Below are positions 12,101 through 23,536 of a DNA stretch of 64,000 bases, piece by piece. The position numbers and the translations under genes are program-made. Each line of letters begins with the position of its first letter. Positions within the stretch are counted from its first letter, which is position 1. This DNA is from Amaranthus tricolor (lineage: Eukaryota; Streptophyta; Magnoliopsida; Caryophyllales; Amaranthaceae): contig NC_080058.1 of assembly GCF_026212465.1 (NCBI RefSeq), positions 20,273,833 to 20,337,832 on the forward strand. Direction: 5' to 3'. The notes under the pieces are model-generated. The model was not told where the DNA came from. It worked only from the letters and a program-made list of their open reading frames with translations, and ran no database searches.

Positions 12101-15100
12101 GGGCGCCTATCTTTCTTAAAACTAAAGTGATATGTTAGTGAAAACATACATAATGTTGTAGATTGAGAAAGTAAAGGTGGCAATAATGTCCTTTAACTTC
12201 ACGAAAATCATAGGAGTAAAAATGACAAACAAGCAGTATATGAGACAAAGTTAAAAGTGTGAATAGGTATGAACTAGTAGAAGTCAAGAGAAGAGGAGAA
12301 AGATCTTTACAAGATAGCTTAACGAAGAAAAGTCGTTAATGAGTGTGTCAAAGATAAACACAATACCTTGTCCTAGATGAAGAGATCAAGGATAGATGGA
12401 AAGTGCCTTTTTACGATTTAATCAATGAATGTTTAAGTGGGCAACATGAGAAATCATGAGATAACCCGTGAAAGAGTATACGGAATTTATTAGTCAAATA
12501 AAGTAGGTGTAATACTACGAAATTCTGGAAATATAAATTTAATACTTGTGAGAAATCAGAAAGAGTTTTTACATTAATATATGACTTGTGGTAGTATTAT
12601 AACTTGGAGGAAAAAAAATTAATATAAATATTTGGGTTGAGTGTTAAGAAGAGTAACTATTGGATTCAAGTTTTGCGAATATAAATTATATTTAGGCCCA
12701 AATTTCTGTGAACTAACATAACTATTATAAATAAGCATCCCTATTTTCCCTTTCATTTTAACCCTAGCAGTTAACAAAAAAAAAAAAGGAAACGGCTCCT
12801 CTACGTCGACGAAGGATGTTAATGGTAGTTTCCAATTGCAGCCAATTTTCACTTTCTCGCCCAAATCAAAAGTATCGACCAAGAAATATCATCAAAAACA
12901 AAAATCCATGTTATCTAGTTTGATCCCACGTGCCAAATTCTTGCAAATCCAATTAATTCTTTCATTTAATGATCAAGAATGAAACTTCAGGTACATAACT
13001 AATTCTTTTCTTTGATTAGAATATAATTGTCCAACGTGTGACTAGGAATTGAGATAAAGAGTTTAGCAAATCCAATATCTGATAGAAGAAGTATTAGTTA
13101 GAGATTTTAGGCGTATTGTTCTTTCATAAAAAGATAAGTAATCATAAAATTAGTGTTTTCTTTAAGATTACTAATATTGTAAGTATGTTATATAATGTAA
13201 TATTTCGCATACAATTGTAGTATGAATAGATTAATCAATTATAAAAATTGTGTTATACTAAGTTTGTTTTAAGTAAGATGTAATAGGATATATTGGGGTT
13301 AAGTCAAAGTCGCCTATTAGGTAGTATATCTCGACAACCTAGTTGTCATGGGTGACTGATACATTATTTTGATCAGGAGATGTTTTATATTGGCGCCTTA
13401 CTAGACGAATTAGTTGGTTGGTGACCGACACTCAACAACAGATATCGAGGTGAGTATGCTGTGGTCCCCTTTATAACTGGCGTGGCCACGCTACATCTTT
13501 TCTTGTGTGTGATTTAATGATAATTATATATTTTTGATAAAATTGATATGATGAGCATTTGATTGATTATTTGTGATGCGGAGTGGTATTCAAAAGACCA
13601 TAAGTCTATCATCCATGATATTATATTGAGAGCAGGAGGCAATTGGGTCTCTGGTATGTTTTGAGGCGAGTTGTCATTCAGATATTGGCTAGCTTCACCT
13701 GAGAGAGACATAGCCCTAGTGCTATGGAGCATCCTCTCAACTAGATACTAAGTGCGTACGAAGGTCTAGGATTGTTTTTTTTCAAATTTGTGTGTGTTAT
13801 TCTCTTCTCGCTATTTATGAAAGCATGTTTTAAATAAAAAAATATTTGTTTTACGTGGATTGGATCTACTCGCTCAAACTTCCGTGGTTGACACTTTTGT
13901 GCTTTGGTTATAGATTGTAGGTAACTTACGGAATTTGTCAGATTACGAGTATTGGTTATATTGAGAGTGTCGAATAAAAAGAAATCGAATCCTTTGACAA
14001 TTGGTAGCTATCTCAGTTGTTATAAGTAGGTGTTAAGTTTTGTACTTGACTTTTTGGGTTAAATTTTGTTGCATTTGAGATGTAGAAATCCTGTGATGTC
14101 ACCTTGTATTACATCTGATAGCTATTTATGAGATTATTTATAAGGTTTATTCTTGCGTTAACAAATAAAGATGTTAAATTAGTGTTGAAGTGGTGATTAC
14201 TAGCTATAGATGATCATCAGGGCTATTTGTACTCAGTAGTGTCTTGGTCTAATTGGGTAAAATATTAGGCGGGGTGTTACAGTAGGAGCGAAAGAAGACT
14301 TGAAGAAATTAAAAAAGAAAGGAGTGTGTCATGAGGGTATTCATATCGACGCTTGAAAAGTTTTAGAGCTAATGGGATGAATAAGAAAAATAAACAAGGT
14401 GCCAAAACATTTACGGATAAGCACTATAGTAGCTATCAACAAAAATATAAGGGATGCACAACTATTCTAACTACTAGGTTATTAAACTTATGAGGTACAA
14501 TAGCTCCACACCATGAACCTATGAAGCATGGCCTCACAACAATGGTGGTTCTAAATTTTTTTTATGGGTTCAAAAACTACCGAGCAATGTGAAGTATTCA
14601 ATAGTTCAAAGTTTCATATTTCACTTTAATGAAATAATAAGAGTAACCTAAATGACAAATTTATATTACTGGAATCCAATTATATTCAACATTAAAAAAT
14701 ATAAATATTAAATTAGCCATGATCTTAAATAAATTATAATCCTACAATTTAAGTACTAAAGTCTAAGCATGCAAATTTTAGGTTCATTAATATTTTAAAT
14801 CAGAATTTTAAAAAAATAATCAAAATGAGGAACAAAAGTAAACCATATCAAAGTATAAGAAAAAGAAAATTTGAAGAATAGCAATGGGGCATCACTGCAT
14901 GCAATACTCGAACTGTGAAAGAGGAGAAAAAAAACAAAATAAGCTGTAAAGGGTTTCAAACTCCTGACCTCAAGCTTAAAAAAATTGATGAATTGCTAAT
15001 GTGCTACACGTATATAGATACTACAGACATATTACAAATGCATATATCTAAGTATGTTTCTAAATAAACTTTTCAATTTTTTTTGCTTTTGGTATGGGTT

Positions 15101-17053
15101 TTATTGAACTCAATGAACCCATACTAAAATCGTTATTGCCTCGTAGGAAAATCACATGGTAAAAAAAATGACCATGATTTTTATTCATCAATTGAAGTCA
15201 TAAAAAAAATCTTACCAAGGGATATACTTTGGTGGGCTATGGAAAAGAAAGGTATGTTATGAAAGTATATCATAGCCGAACACATGCATACAAAAGTACA
15301 AATCAATGCTTGAACATTTGGAAAAGCGACATAATATTTCCGATCTTGATTTGCGTACATCAAGGTTTAACATATTCCTATTTGCACCCATCCTAGATGA
15401 GATAACTTATCAATCTAAGGAGAAGTTCTAAGTTGCACATTATTCGTTGATGACATTGTATCAATAGACGATATTAAAAATGTAGCCAATGCTAAGCTAA
15501 AGATGTGGAGTTCGACATATGAATCAAAACGGCTAAAACTACGTCAAAAGAAAACATAATACTATATTAAATGAAATTTTGACTAAGAGGATCATAGTAG
15601 AGATGTTATAAAATTACATATGAGGGAGCTTCTACGAAGCAAGTATTTTAATTTTTAAGTACCTTTGCTAAATTTTTAACAAAAATAGAGATGTTGATTA
15701 AGATTTGAAGGATAGATTCAATGGTTGTGACTTAACCGGCTAGTTGCAGCTGGAATACTATGCAACTAGGTGTGCCACTAATGGTTATAAAGACTCAACT
15801 CCTTTGAATGGTGAGAACTCAAAACACATTTTAAATTAATCAATAAACTAAGTAATTAAATTATTTTATTATTGGACCAAATTATATAACTTAACATGAA
15901 AATTGTTTTTTATTTTTATGCATGTAATTGATTAAGTTAAATAAAGAAATTATTAAGCAATTTAAATATTATTCTAGGTTAAATTATTTTGAAAATCGCC
16001 TAGAGTAAAGGTACTTCTTACATGGATCTAATATTCTTAGCTTTCTAAAATCTATCTTACTCGCTTTTATCCATGTTTTAGATAGATTGAAATTCAATTT
16101 TAAAAATTTAAATTTCATAACATATTTGGTTATTCTAGAAGATATAAATTTCACCTTTATTATAGTTAGGAAATTGCAATTAAAATGTTAAATAATTTAA
16201 GAGAATTGTTAATTAAGTTAGTTGCTGTATTATTGAATTATCGTTCTATATCATTCCTATGATTTAGACTAACATTTTAGGTCCAAGAATTTGTAAAAAC
16301 AATTTACAAATTGATTTGAATTTGAATATTCAAATTACCATAAAAATCAGATTTATGGTCAATATTAATCAAAAGTTTTAGAAACCGGAATTTGATGTAA
16401 GAAAACCTAGAAATCCATGTTGGTAAAGACTACATTTTTGCAATAGCTATATTGAGAGGCTCTATATAAAGATTATTCATCAATACTCAAGAGAAGAACA
16501 CAAATACAACCTATGCCTACTATCAAAAGTCTAAAGCTCAATGTTTTACATCAAATGTTCTTTATTTAGCTCTCAATTCATTGTTTAGTTCTTATAAGTT
16601 AAGAGTTTTAAAATTTTTGTTTTTTTTAGCGTCTTATTTCGGATACTTTTTAAAGTATTCATCTTCCTCAATTGTTTTGATATTATAAAATGACCAAAAA
16701 AGTTTTAGGAGTCGGCCACATTTCAGTACCAACGAGCCACTAAGGTAAAAAAATAATAATAAAAGCGAACTACAATTTTTATACGAGTTAGTGATAAGTA
16801 GAATTGAATATTAAGCTTTCAAAAGAGATTGTTGTTAGAAGATGAGAGTAGTTAATATGCATATGTTAAGATGCATGATTTGGCATACCCTAAAAAATAG
16901 AATTTAAAGCAAAGACATAAGAAATAATTTTAATGTCATGGTTATTAAAAACAAAACAAGAGATTTGTTTACATCAGCTTAATTGTACAAATAAATCGAA
17001 AAACTGTTTCAGAAAAATGAAAGATTGTATATATAAATATATAAATATAAAAA

Positions 17054-17093
<40 letters not shown>

Positions 17094-18458
17094 GGTAGAG
17101 ATCCAATAAGAAGGGGTGTGAAAATAGGAAGGATAGGAAGGAGTAGCTACCGTTGATTAATTAAGATCTAACGGTTTAAAAAAAGTTGTCTTAGCAGAAG
17201 ATCTAGTAACACATGTAAGGCTACACACGGTCCGATCTGGTCTGGTTTGATACAAAAATTAGACCAGACCAGAAATTTCGGTCTGGAAAATTTTCAGACC
17301 AGACCAGACCAGTTAAAACACCAGATCGGACCCGACCGTTCTATAACGGTCTGGTCCGGTCTGTTCTACGGTTTTTTCTTTTTAATGCATTTTTAAAATT
17401 AAGAATCTAAGATAATGTATTCATCTCTATTTATATAATTATTAATAAATATTCCGAGTCTTTAATTGAGTCTACGAAAGTCTTTAATTCAAGTACAAAA
17501 TATCTAGTAGTGTTTCAAGTCTTCAATGAAAATTAGCTCTTGATTCGGTAAAACGAGAAGAAAAATTGATTTAGTGAAGAAAGTGAGAAGAAGGAATATC
17601 AGAAGAAAAATTGATTCAGTGAAGTAAGAGGAAGGCGCCGCAAACCACAAGTAGAGAAAAATGAAGACAGAAGTAAGGTTTAATTTAATTTTCAACCTAA
17701 AATATAATGGGCTAGTAGAGTGGCAGTAATCTACCACTTCATATTTGGAGTTGGACCAATTGCCTAACAGCATAATGTCCTCTATTATTGCGGTTAATGG
17801 ACTACAGTTTACGGGTTGCACTAGACCAAAATATAATACGGTTTTCCGGTCTGGTTTGGTCTGGAAATTTAAAAACCAAGACCGGACCGGAAACCGTAAT
17901 TTTTTTTGAAAAAAAACCGGGACCAGACCATTTAGACCGTAGACCAGACCAAATACTTAAATTACGGTTTGGTTTGCGGTTTAAACCAAACTTTATTCAT
18001 CCCTAAACACATGTTTATGAAGAAAGTATCACACATTAATTTAGAAAACATCACTCTTTCAACTGACACATGTTTATATAGAAAGTATCACATATTAATT
18101 AAGAAAACATCACAATTTATTTTCTATTCTGAACTACGTGTAAGATGGACCAATGATCTAAGATCTAACAGATAAAATTCCTTCCTATCCTTCTTATTTT
18201 CAAACCCCTTCCTATTAGATCCTAAATCTATATATGTATATTATTTGAATCATGTGAAAACCAATTAAAGTGGTGAAAACTGAAAACATGTATACATAAA
18301 AGCGTAATAGTGTACATATTCGGATGGCATTTTTGTATATAATATGAACTTTCCTTTAACCTACAAGATAGTATGTACACCTTTTGCCACAATATGTATA
18401 TCTCAGTCTGGTTTTCAGTTTTCACCACTTAAGAAGTTTTCACATGACTTTGCCCCTA

Positions 18459-18508
<50 letters not shown>

Positions 18509-18595
18509 TATACATATATACATATATATACATATATACATATATATATATATACATATGTATATATATATATGTATATATATATATATACACAC

Positions 18596-18671
<76 letters not shown>

Positions 18672-21600
18672 ACTAGTTCGTTATTTGTAACAACGGACTA
18701 GTCCCTTATATTTTTCTTCTTTCGTGAAAACTGAAACATCATCATTTATGAATTACCCGACTGTAAATGAAATTCAAAGTTTTATTGGATATAAAGTCTT
18801 CTTTGCTGGTGTTTATTCATTATCATTATCTTCTCATTCGAAGATGACGTTGAATAGATGATGTTTCACGAAAGAAAAAAAATATTGCATGCTTTTTGGT
18901 CGTTAATTTATCACCCTGATTTGTTTGAGCAAGAATGTCCCATGTTTTGTTTCACTAACCCCAAAAAATAACCTGAAAGAGATCGATGTAAAACCTAGCA
19001 AGAACCAAATTATTGCCATTGAAACAAGCACAAATTCAGAAGATATAAATAAGAATGATGAAAAGAAAGAGGAAAAAAAAAAGGAGGGTTTTTTAATCAA
19101 GAACAAGAAGCAACTTTTGGTATTCAACACAGGATAACTAGCGAAAAGCATTCAGTTTCAGAAATTCATCAAAATTCAAATGAACTAAAATGAGAGCTTA
19201 AAGAATTTGGAGGATTATATTAGCACCACCAGCAAATGGGAAAGTGGTAAGAACTTCTAGTTGTATAAAGGAAGAAGTTGATGCTTTTGATTCAATGTGG
19301 AAGGCTTAGAAGAAGCTCTTTAGGTAAAGGGAATGGGAATAATGGGAATGGGCATGGAAAGAGGTATTTCTGGGTGATAAATGTTGATGTTTCGGTTTTC
19401 TCATAAGAAAAGAATATAAGGGATTCGTTCTAACTACCAGTGAACAAGTGTTTATTTTCAATTTTTTGACCACTATTTGGAACTGACTGTTTTACCAAGC
19501 TTTTCCCTTGTTCGCTGTTACATACACCAACAAGAACTTAAGTTGACTTTTAGACCAACTTTATCTTTCTTCGCAATTATTAACATGAACATACCCTGAC
19601 CTTAAGCTCGAACAAGGAGATGTGTAATTTAGGAATTAGACCCAGTTTAGCTTAACAGATTGTACTGATTCATCATATTTTAACTGATATTTACTGATTG
19701 TAACTGATTTTTAGTTATAAATTATAACTAAATTGTAACTAATTAATTGTAATTGATTTTTACTATAACTGATTTTACTAATTGTTATTGATTTTTGATG
19801 ATTAAAGCTGATTTTTACGTATTAATTAATTATTTTTTTAAGGTGAAGTGAATAAGCTAGAAGTTAGTCTTCAAAAGCTTATTTTAAAATTTTTTAATAT
19901 AAAATGTTTATCTAATTCAAAAATTCAAATTCAGAAACTGATTTCTCCATCAGAGGTAAAATTCTAGAGTGCAGACATAAATGTAACATTACATTACTAA
20001 ACACATGTACTTAAAACCAATCTAGGCAACATACAAAGATCACAGCAGAATAGGATCCATGAATTGGTGTAACACAACAAACCTCAAATCAAACAGTTTC
20101 AATAAGCAAAATTCCATAACCACATCAAAGCGCAAGTAAAAATATGACAAACTCCCAAGAAAATAGCTTCAAGACAGCTGCGATAAGCATATAACATATA
20201 AACCGGTTTTTCAAAGAAAAATAAAGTGATTTGTTGCTAAATGTTGGACACTCTACAAACATGGTCATACTTTAGTTACAATAAAAGAAATTAGACTAAC
20301 ATACCTCAAATAGAGCTTCAGCAAGCAGGATAATACGAGATATACTTGAAAGTGCACTAGCCTCTTCCTCCAAATCACAGGTGCATGATCCATCAGGATG
20401 CAAATCCATTGGGCATGAAGTATGATGATTATTTTCTATAGAAACACCTCGCAATCTATCCCAGAACTACAAAGAGTTTGACAATATATACGAAATAAGT
20501 AAACACCATACATACTATCATAATATAGTGAAGATAGCATACAAACATTCACCTCAGATCTAGAGGTCCGACGATGATCATTTGTGAAGCGACTTCTCCG
20601 ACCAAAGCGCCAAGGCTCAACACCCTCGCCATCATCAAAAAAATCATCACCGATATCAAGAAGCCATCTGCGATTAGATCCCATTAGATCAGAATCTTCG
20701 GTTGTGAAAAGTAATTCAGCATGGCGTCTTGAATTGCGACTTGAAAAAGCATCCCAGAAAATTCTCCTACTGTTTCTTCTGGCTTCACGGGTGCTTATTT
20801 CATTGTTGGTACTGGGCAGAAGATTGGAGGAGAAACTCACCACATCAACATGAAGTGAACTTCCTTCTGGCCGAGCTTCTGCTCTATCTGACACAAACAG
20901 ATCTAATCCTGAAGGAATCATCTCATGAACGGCTTCATCTCCATGTGAATGTGAAGCTATGACAGGTTCAGAAACAACAAGAGTTTGACCAGAAACAGAG
21001 CTTTGGCTTCCTGTAACCCCGCTAACTTCATCCAAAACCGCAGATTGTTCCAGCTCCTCCTGCTGCAATCCATCATGTGTTGAAACCTCTGGGATAGCAT
21101 GAGACATATCATTGATCACTTCATCAATCTCATTGGTTGTGCGCCTGTTAGAACTAAGGCTTACTTGCCGTAAATGTCTTACAGAAGATGGATTAACAGA
21201 ATCAACTAATCTCTGCTGATAAAATTTGCTTTCAGCATTAATTCCAAATGAAGAACCATTTTTATCACCTTCTGAAAAGCTTCTCCTCTTATTTGATAAT
21301 TCCAACGGAGCATCATCTAGGATAGACACAGAGTCACTACTTATAGTACAGCTCTCTGATGAGACTATAGGTCCAGAACCGGGACTGAGATTGCTGCTAA
21401 ACCCACTTCCCAAGCTAGAAGTTGGATTAATATCATCTGTGTGACTTGACGAATTATTAGATTTCTGTTGACGGTAATCCACAAATTTTACGCTACATTC
21501 AGCTGCACAATCTTCCTTCTAGAGAATGGAGCAAAAGATTGAGTTATTGTCTCCACCATAATATAGAGCAAAAATATTAGTCTATTGCAAGTAGTGCAAT

Positions 21601-22746
21601 GTGCAAACTGATGTCAGGAAACAAAAGAAAATACCACTACGATAACAGCCATTTCCCTGGAAACATAGAAAGGCGGGACAAATGGTTAAAACAAACAATT
21701 ATTGGCAATGCAGTTATAGAATGTAATTGTGCAAGGAATGGCCCATATCATTCTAATGGCAATGCTTCACATTTGTAAGTTTATATTTCTCATATAAAAA
21801 ATCTATTGTCATCAAATACCACCTCTAAATTTGATAACGATTGTTATTAGAAGTGAAGCAGAACACATACATGGGGATGCATAGAATGGCAAAACCATGG
21901 ACATTGCACATTGGAATAAGACTTTTCTTGCCAACAAATTCTTTAACATTGCCGCTATCTATTACCGTTTATCAAACAAGCCATAAAATTCTTGGTATTG
22001 AATTGATTACAATAAAGCAGTGAAACAATAGGGTGTCCCAACAATTGATCTCAGTAAATAAAGCAGGGAAACAATAGGCTTGGAGCAGGTAGCTTCAATT
22101 CCATAAAAGGTTTGATCTTTTATGGAAATAAAACAAGTTTAAAAAATATTCCAATTAAAAAGCTCAATCCTCTAAATTTTAGATCTTTCCCTTCTTTTCT
22201 ACGACCTTTTTTTGCTCATTTCTGATAAAATGATCTAAGTTCTAAAAACAGCTCATTGCTCACATAACCATTACATATATTTTACCAAAAACGCTAATTT
22301 CGGAATAACTAGCCTCTACCAAGTAATCTAACAACTAAAACAGGTCACATAACCTCTACATCAAATTTACCAAAAACAACAATATCCCAAACAATAAACC
22401 CAAATCATTCTCCACCCCTAAAACACTAAATAGTAAAGTCAATCAAAGTCAAAATCAAAACAATTACGATTGGAAAGATCCTCAAATTAAGTTCCAAAAG
22501 TTCAGCATGATAAAGCAAAAAATTTAGCGATCTTTGTAAGTAATAAGAACAAGTTGATGACAAAAATAGTGAACTGGAAAGATGGGTTTATACCTGGGAG
22601 CTTGAAGAAGAAGAAGAAGAAGAAGAAGAAGAAGAAGAAGAAGAAGCACCACAAATAAAAGAAGCAATTCTTTGTCTGGTACGGTTGACTTTGTTGCGTT
22701 TTGGTGGTTGTGGAAGAGAACCCAGATGACTACTACCAGAACCCAT
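9170..22746 (-). CDS. RING-H2 finger protein, probable E3 ubiquitin ligase, six exons, 538 aa
   Basis: Exons in transcript order are 22746-22594, 21518-20553, 20466-20305, 9776-9634, 9529-9419 and 9251-9170. All introns are GT-AG, phases agree at every join, and the total is 1,617 nt. Translation begins [10 protein letters not shown], a possible N-myristoylation context (Gly2). A basic segment (16-26) and a 16-residue Ser run (35-50) follow. The long second exon is Ser-rich and looks disordered, with a conserved-looking region [12 protein letters not shown] around 300. A Cys-containing segment ([12 protein letters not shown]) lies in exon 3. The RING-H2 finger is split over the last two exons: C476, C479, C494, H496, H499, C502, C514, C517. 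These would bind two zinc ions and recruit an E2 enzyme. The Trp after the sixth ligand (DKW, 506) is typical of RING-H2. Substrate unknown. Intron 3 is 10.5 kb and full of transposons. Confidence 0.92.
9925..10190. repeat. Possible Tourist-like MITE pair
   Basis: GGGGTGTTTAAATGGG near 9925 and GGGGGTGTTAGGC near 10047 (preceded by TTAA) resemble the GGG-TGTTTGG ends of PIF/Harbinger MITEs. 'GAGACTT' and 'AAAGTCTCAACCTT' motifs recur several times between them. I could not pair the ends cleanly, so this may instead be a degenerate tandem repeat. Confidence 0.33.
10200..11836. other. Intron sequence without recognised features
   Basis: AT-rich intronic DNA of the RING-H2 gene. Short open frames on both strands have no recognisable product, and no structured repeat was seen. 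Confidence 0.4.
11837..12124. mobile_element. Short TIR element (MITE), about 290 bp
   Basis: The left end GGTTTTAGAAGCATACCTAG and the reverse complement of the right end (AGTTTTAAGAAAGATAGGCG) are similar, giving imperfect terminal inverted repeats of about 25 bp. The interior has 'GGCTAAGCC' and 'GCCTAGGCTT' palindromic pieces typical of plant MITEs with AGGCGC-type ends. No clear target duplication was identified and there is no coding capacity. Confidence 0.5.
12508..14281 (+). mobile_element. Solo LTR, 1,774 bp, chromovirus (Tekay/Del-like), TSD GTAGG
   Basis: The segment starts TGTAATACTACGAAATTCTG and ends GGCGGGGTGTTACA. It is flanked by the identical 5-bp sequence GTAGG at 12503-12507 and 14282-14286. 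TG...CA ends plus a 5-bp duplication without an internal region define a solo LTR, the product of recombination between two LTRs. The TGTAA...GGGGTGTTACA ends are the form seen in plant chromoviruses of the Tekay/Del lineage (family knowledge). No open frames of note. Confidence 0.9.
14287..17095. other. Intron sequence, AT-rich, unassigned
   Basis: No supported gene. CTCTATATAAAG at about 16458, followed by sequence like an LTR leader, could be a decayed copia LTR promoter, but I found no LTR ends or target duplication. A repeated 'ATGGGTTC' motif in both orientations (about 14560 and 15110) may mark an old TIR element. A TA-rich stretch lies at about 17030-17093. Confidence 0.35.
17096..18224. 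mobile_element. Terminal-inverted-repeat element with a nested hAT MITE
   Basis: The left end includes ATCCAATAAGAAGGGGTGTG and then AAAATAGGAAGGATAGGAAG. The right end is its near-perfect inverted copy (about 18182-18224), giving TIRs of roughly 43 bp. Removing the nested element at 17216-18005 leaves about 330 bp, so this is a MITE-sized element. A 'CACATGTTTAT...GAAAGTATCACA' segment occurs twice in tandem inside the right half (about 18008 and 18067). Flanks are TA-rich and the target duplication is ambiguous. Confidence 0.72.
17216..18005. mobile_element. hAT (Ac/Ds-like) MITE, 790 bp, TSD AACACATG
   Basis: The element begins TAAGGCTACACACGGTCC and ends TTATTCATCCCTA. The identical octamer AACACATG flanks it at 17208-17215 and 18006-18013. 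Many GGTCTGGTC/GACCAGACC repeats lie in both orientations near the ends, a typical subterminal pattern of this hAT group. The TIRs are short and imperfect (TAAGGCTA versus TAGGGATG). No transposase coding remains. Confidence 0.9.
18247..18450. repeat. Inverted repeat (fold-back), arms about 40 bp
   Basis: CATGTGAAAACC...AGTGGTGAAAACTGAAAAC at 18250-18287 is mirrored by GTTTTCAGTTTTCACCACTT...TTTTCACATG at about 18410-18447. The loop is about 120 bp. It could be a small MITE beside the TA microsatellite. Confidence 0.65.
18459..18668. repeat. (TA)n microsatellite, about 210 bp
   Basis: Near-pure TA dinucleotides with occasional CA steps. Apparent Tyr/Ile-repeat open frames on both strands here are repeat artefacts. 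Confidence 0.95.
18671..18703. repeat. Short perfect-stem hairpin
   Basis: GACTAGTTCGTT and AACGGACTAGTC form 12-bp arms with one G-T/C mismatch and a 9-base loop, immediately after the TA microsatellite. Confidence 0.7.
18715..18885. repeat. Fold-back element, about 170 bp
   Basis: TTTCGTGAAAACTGAAACATCATC near 18720 is mirrored by GATGATGTTTCACGAAAG near 18858-18875, with T-rich and A-rich outer flanks (TTTTTCTTC / GAAAGAAAAAA). The arms are imperfect because of a 4-base interruption. No coding capacity. Confidence 0.65.
18886..20304. other. Intron sequence with a degenerate TAACTGATT repeat
   Basis: Positions about 19655-19815 contain roughly ten diverged copies of 'TAACTGATTTTTA', a degenerate short tandem repeat. 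The rest is unremarkable intronic sequence of the RING-H2 gene. Confidence 0.45.
22605..22645 (-). repeat. Coding (GAA)n/(TTC)n microsatellite encoding a Ser run
   Basis: Repeated AGA/GAA triplets on the plus strand read as TCT codons on the coding strand and specify most of the 16-Ser run at residues 35-50 of the RING-H2 protein. Such tracts usually vary in length between accessions. Confidence 0.85.
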
Positions 22747-22883
22747 TGTTTGAAGGAGAGAGAATAATAGAAGATGATGAAATAGATTAATTATCAAGGA
22801 ATGATAATAATAATTGCTCTTATTTAGCAAAGAAATTGCAAGGAAAATTTAAGACACAATAATATGGAGTATATATACAAATA

Positions 22884-23206
22884 CTTTTTCAGTTCTATAT
22901 TTGTTACTACAATTGCATGGGTACACATATTAAGAAAAATGATTGACCTACAATGTAACTGATTGTTTACTTTATAGAGTATAGTATTTTATTATTGTTA
23001 ATTGAAAAAAACAGAAAAAATAGATTGTTGGGAATAGATAAAGATTAAATAATGGTAAGTATAAAAGTCAAAGAGGTATAGAGTAGGATAAAAATAGAAG
23101 TAGGTAGAACTTTAAACGATTGTTTATTACTAAACGGAAATATAGCAAATAATATGAAACTGACAAAAATAAAAAATATAACGGGAGTATTATGGAATGG
23201 AGGAAG
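22884..23206. mobile_element. Stowaway-like MITE, about 323 bp, TA target duplication
   Basis: The reverse complement of the right end reads CTTCCTCCATTCC, a variant of the CTCCCTCCGTTCC terminus of plant Stowaway MITEs (mariner class). The left end CTTTTTCAGTTCTATATTTG is its diverged partner. TA flanks both ends (22882-22883, 23207-23208). It lies just upstream of the RING-H2 start codon (22746) and so in its promoter region. A related fragment is at about 532-701. Confidence 0.7.
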
Positions 23207-23536
23207 TAGTATTTTATGAAATTTGACATGTACTCCAACTTTTCTCCCAAAAAAATTATTTTGACAATAAGTTGGCCCATCTCTTTTTATCATTGGTAAC
23301 TGTAAAGTAAAAAAAAATTAAATGAGATATAATTTTTGAAGTTTGAACCGACCTAAAAGTAAATTAATTTAATTTTAAATAATCATTAAGAATTAGAAAA
23401 ACAGTCGCTTTTCTTTTTATAATTTCAGAAGTTATAATTTCTTAAAAACCTTAGTTTTCTCGAATTTTTGCCCTCAATAATGTTATTTGGGAATTTATTT
23501 CTCACCTTACATTGACGTAAAATTTATTTCTTGTGA

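Larger units (their letters stand above)
9777..20304 (-). other. 10.5-kb intron 3 of the RING-H2 gene
   Basis: The donor after exon 3 reads GTATGT at 20304-20299 and the acceptor ends in CAAG just before 9776. Joining the exons gives a smooth frame through ALFE and VLDEIHR. The intron contains a solo LTR, at least two TIR elements, fold-backs and a TA microsatellite, and no second host gene I could recognise. The other four introns range from about 86 bp to 1.1 kb. Confidence 0.88.

Noticed and set aside
15692..16770. Copia solo LTR starting TGTTGATTAAG
   Set aside because: A TATA-like box is present near 16460, but no matching CA end or 5-bp duplication was found.
18344..18676. Open frames with YIYIYI runs (also at 25379-25567)
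   Set aside because: They are pure translation of TA dinucleotide arrays.
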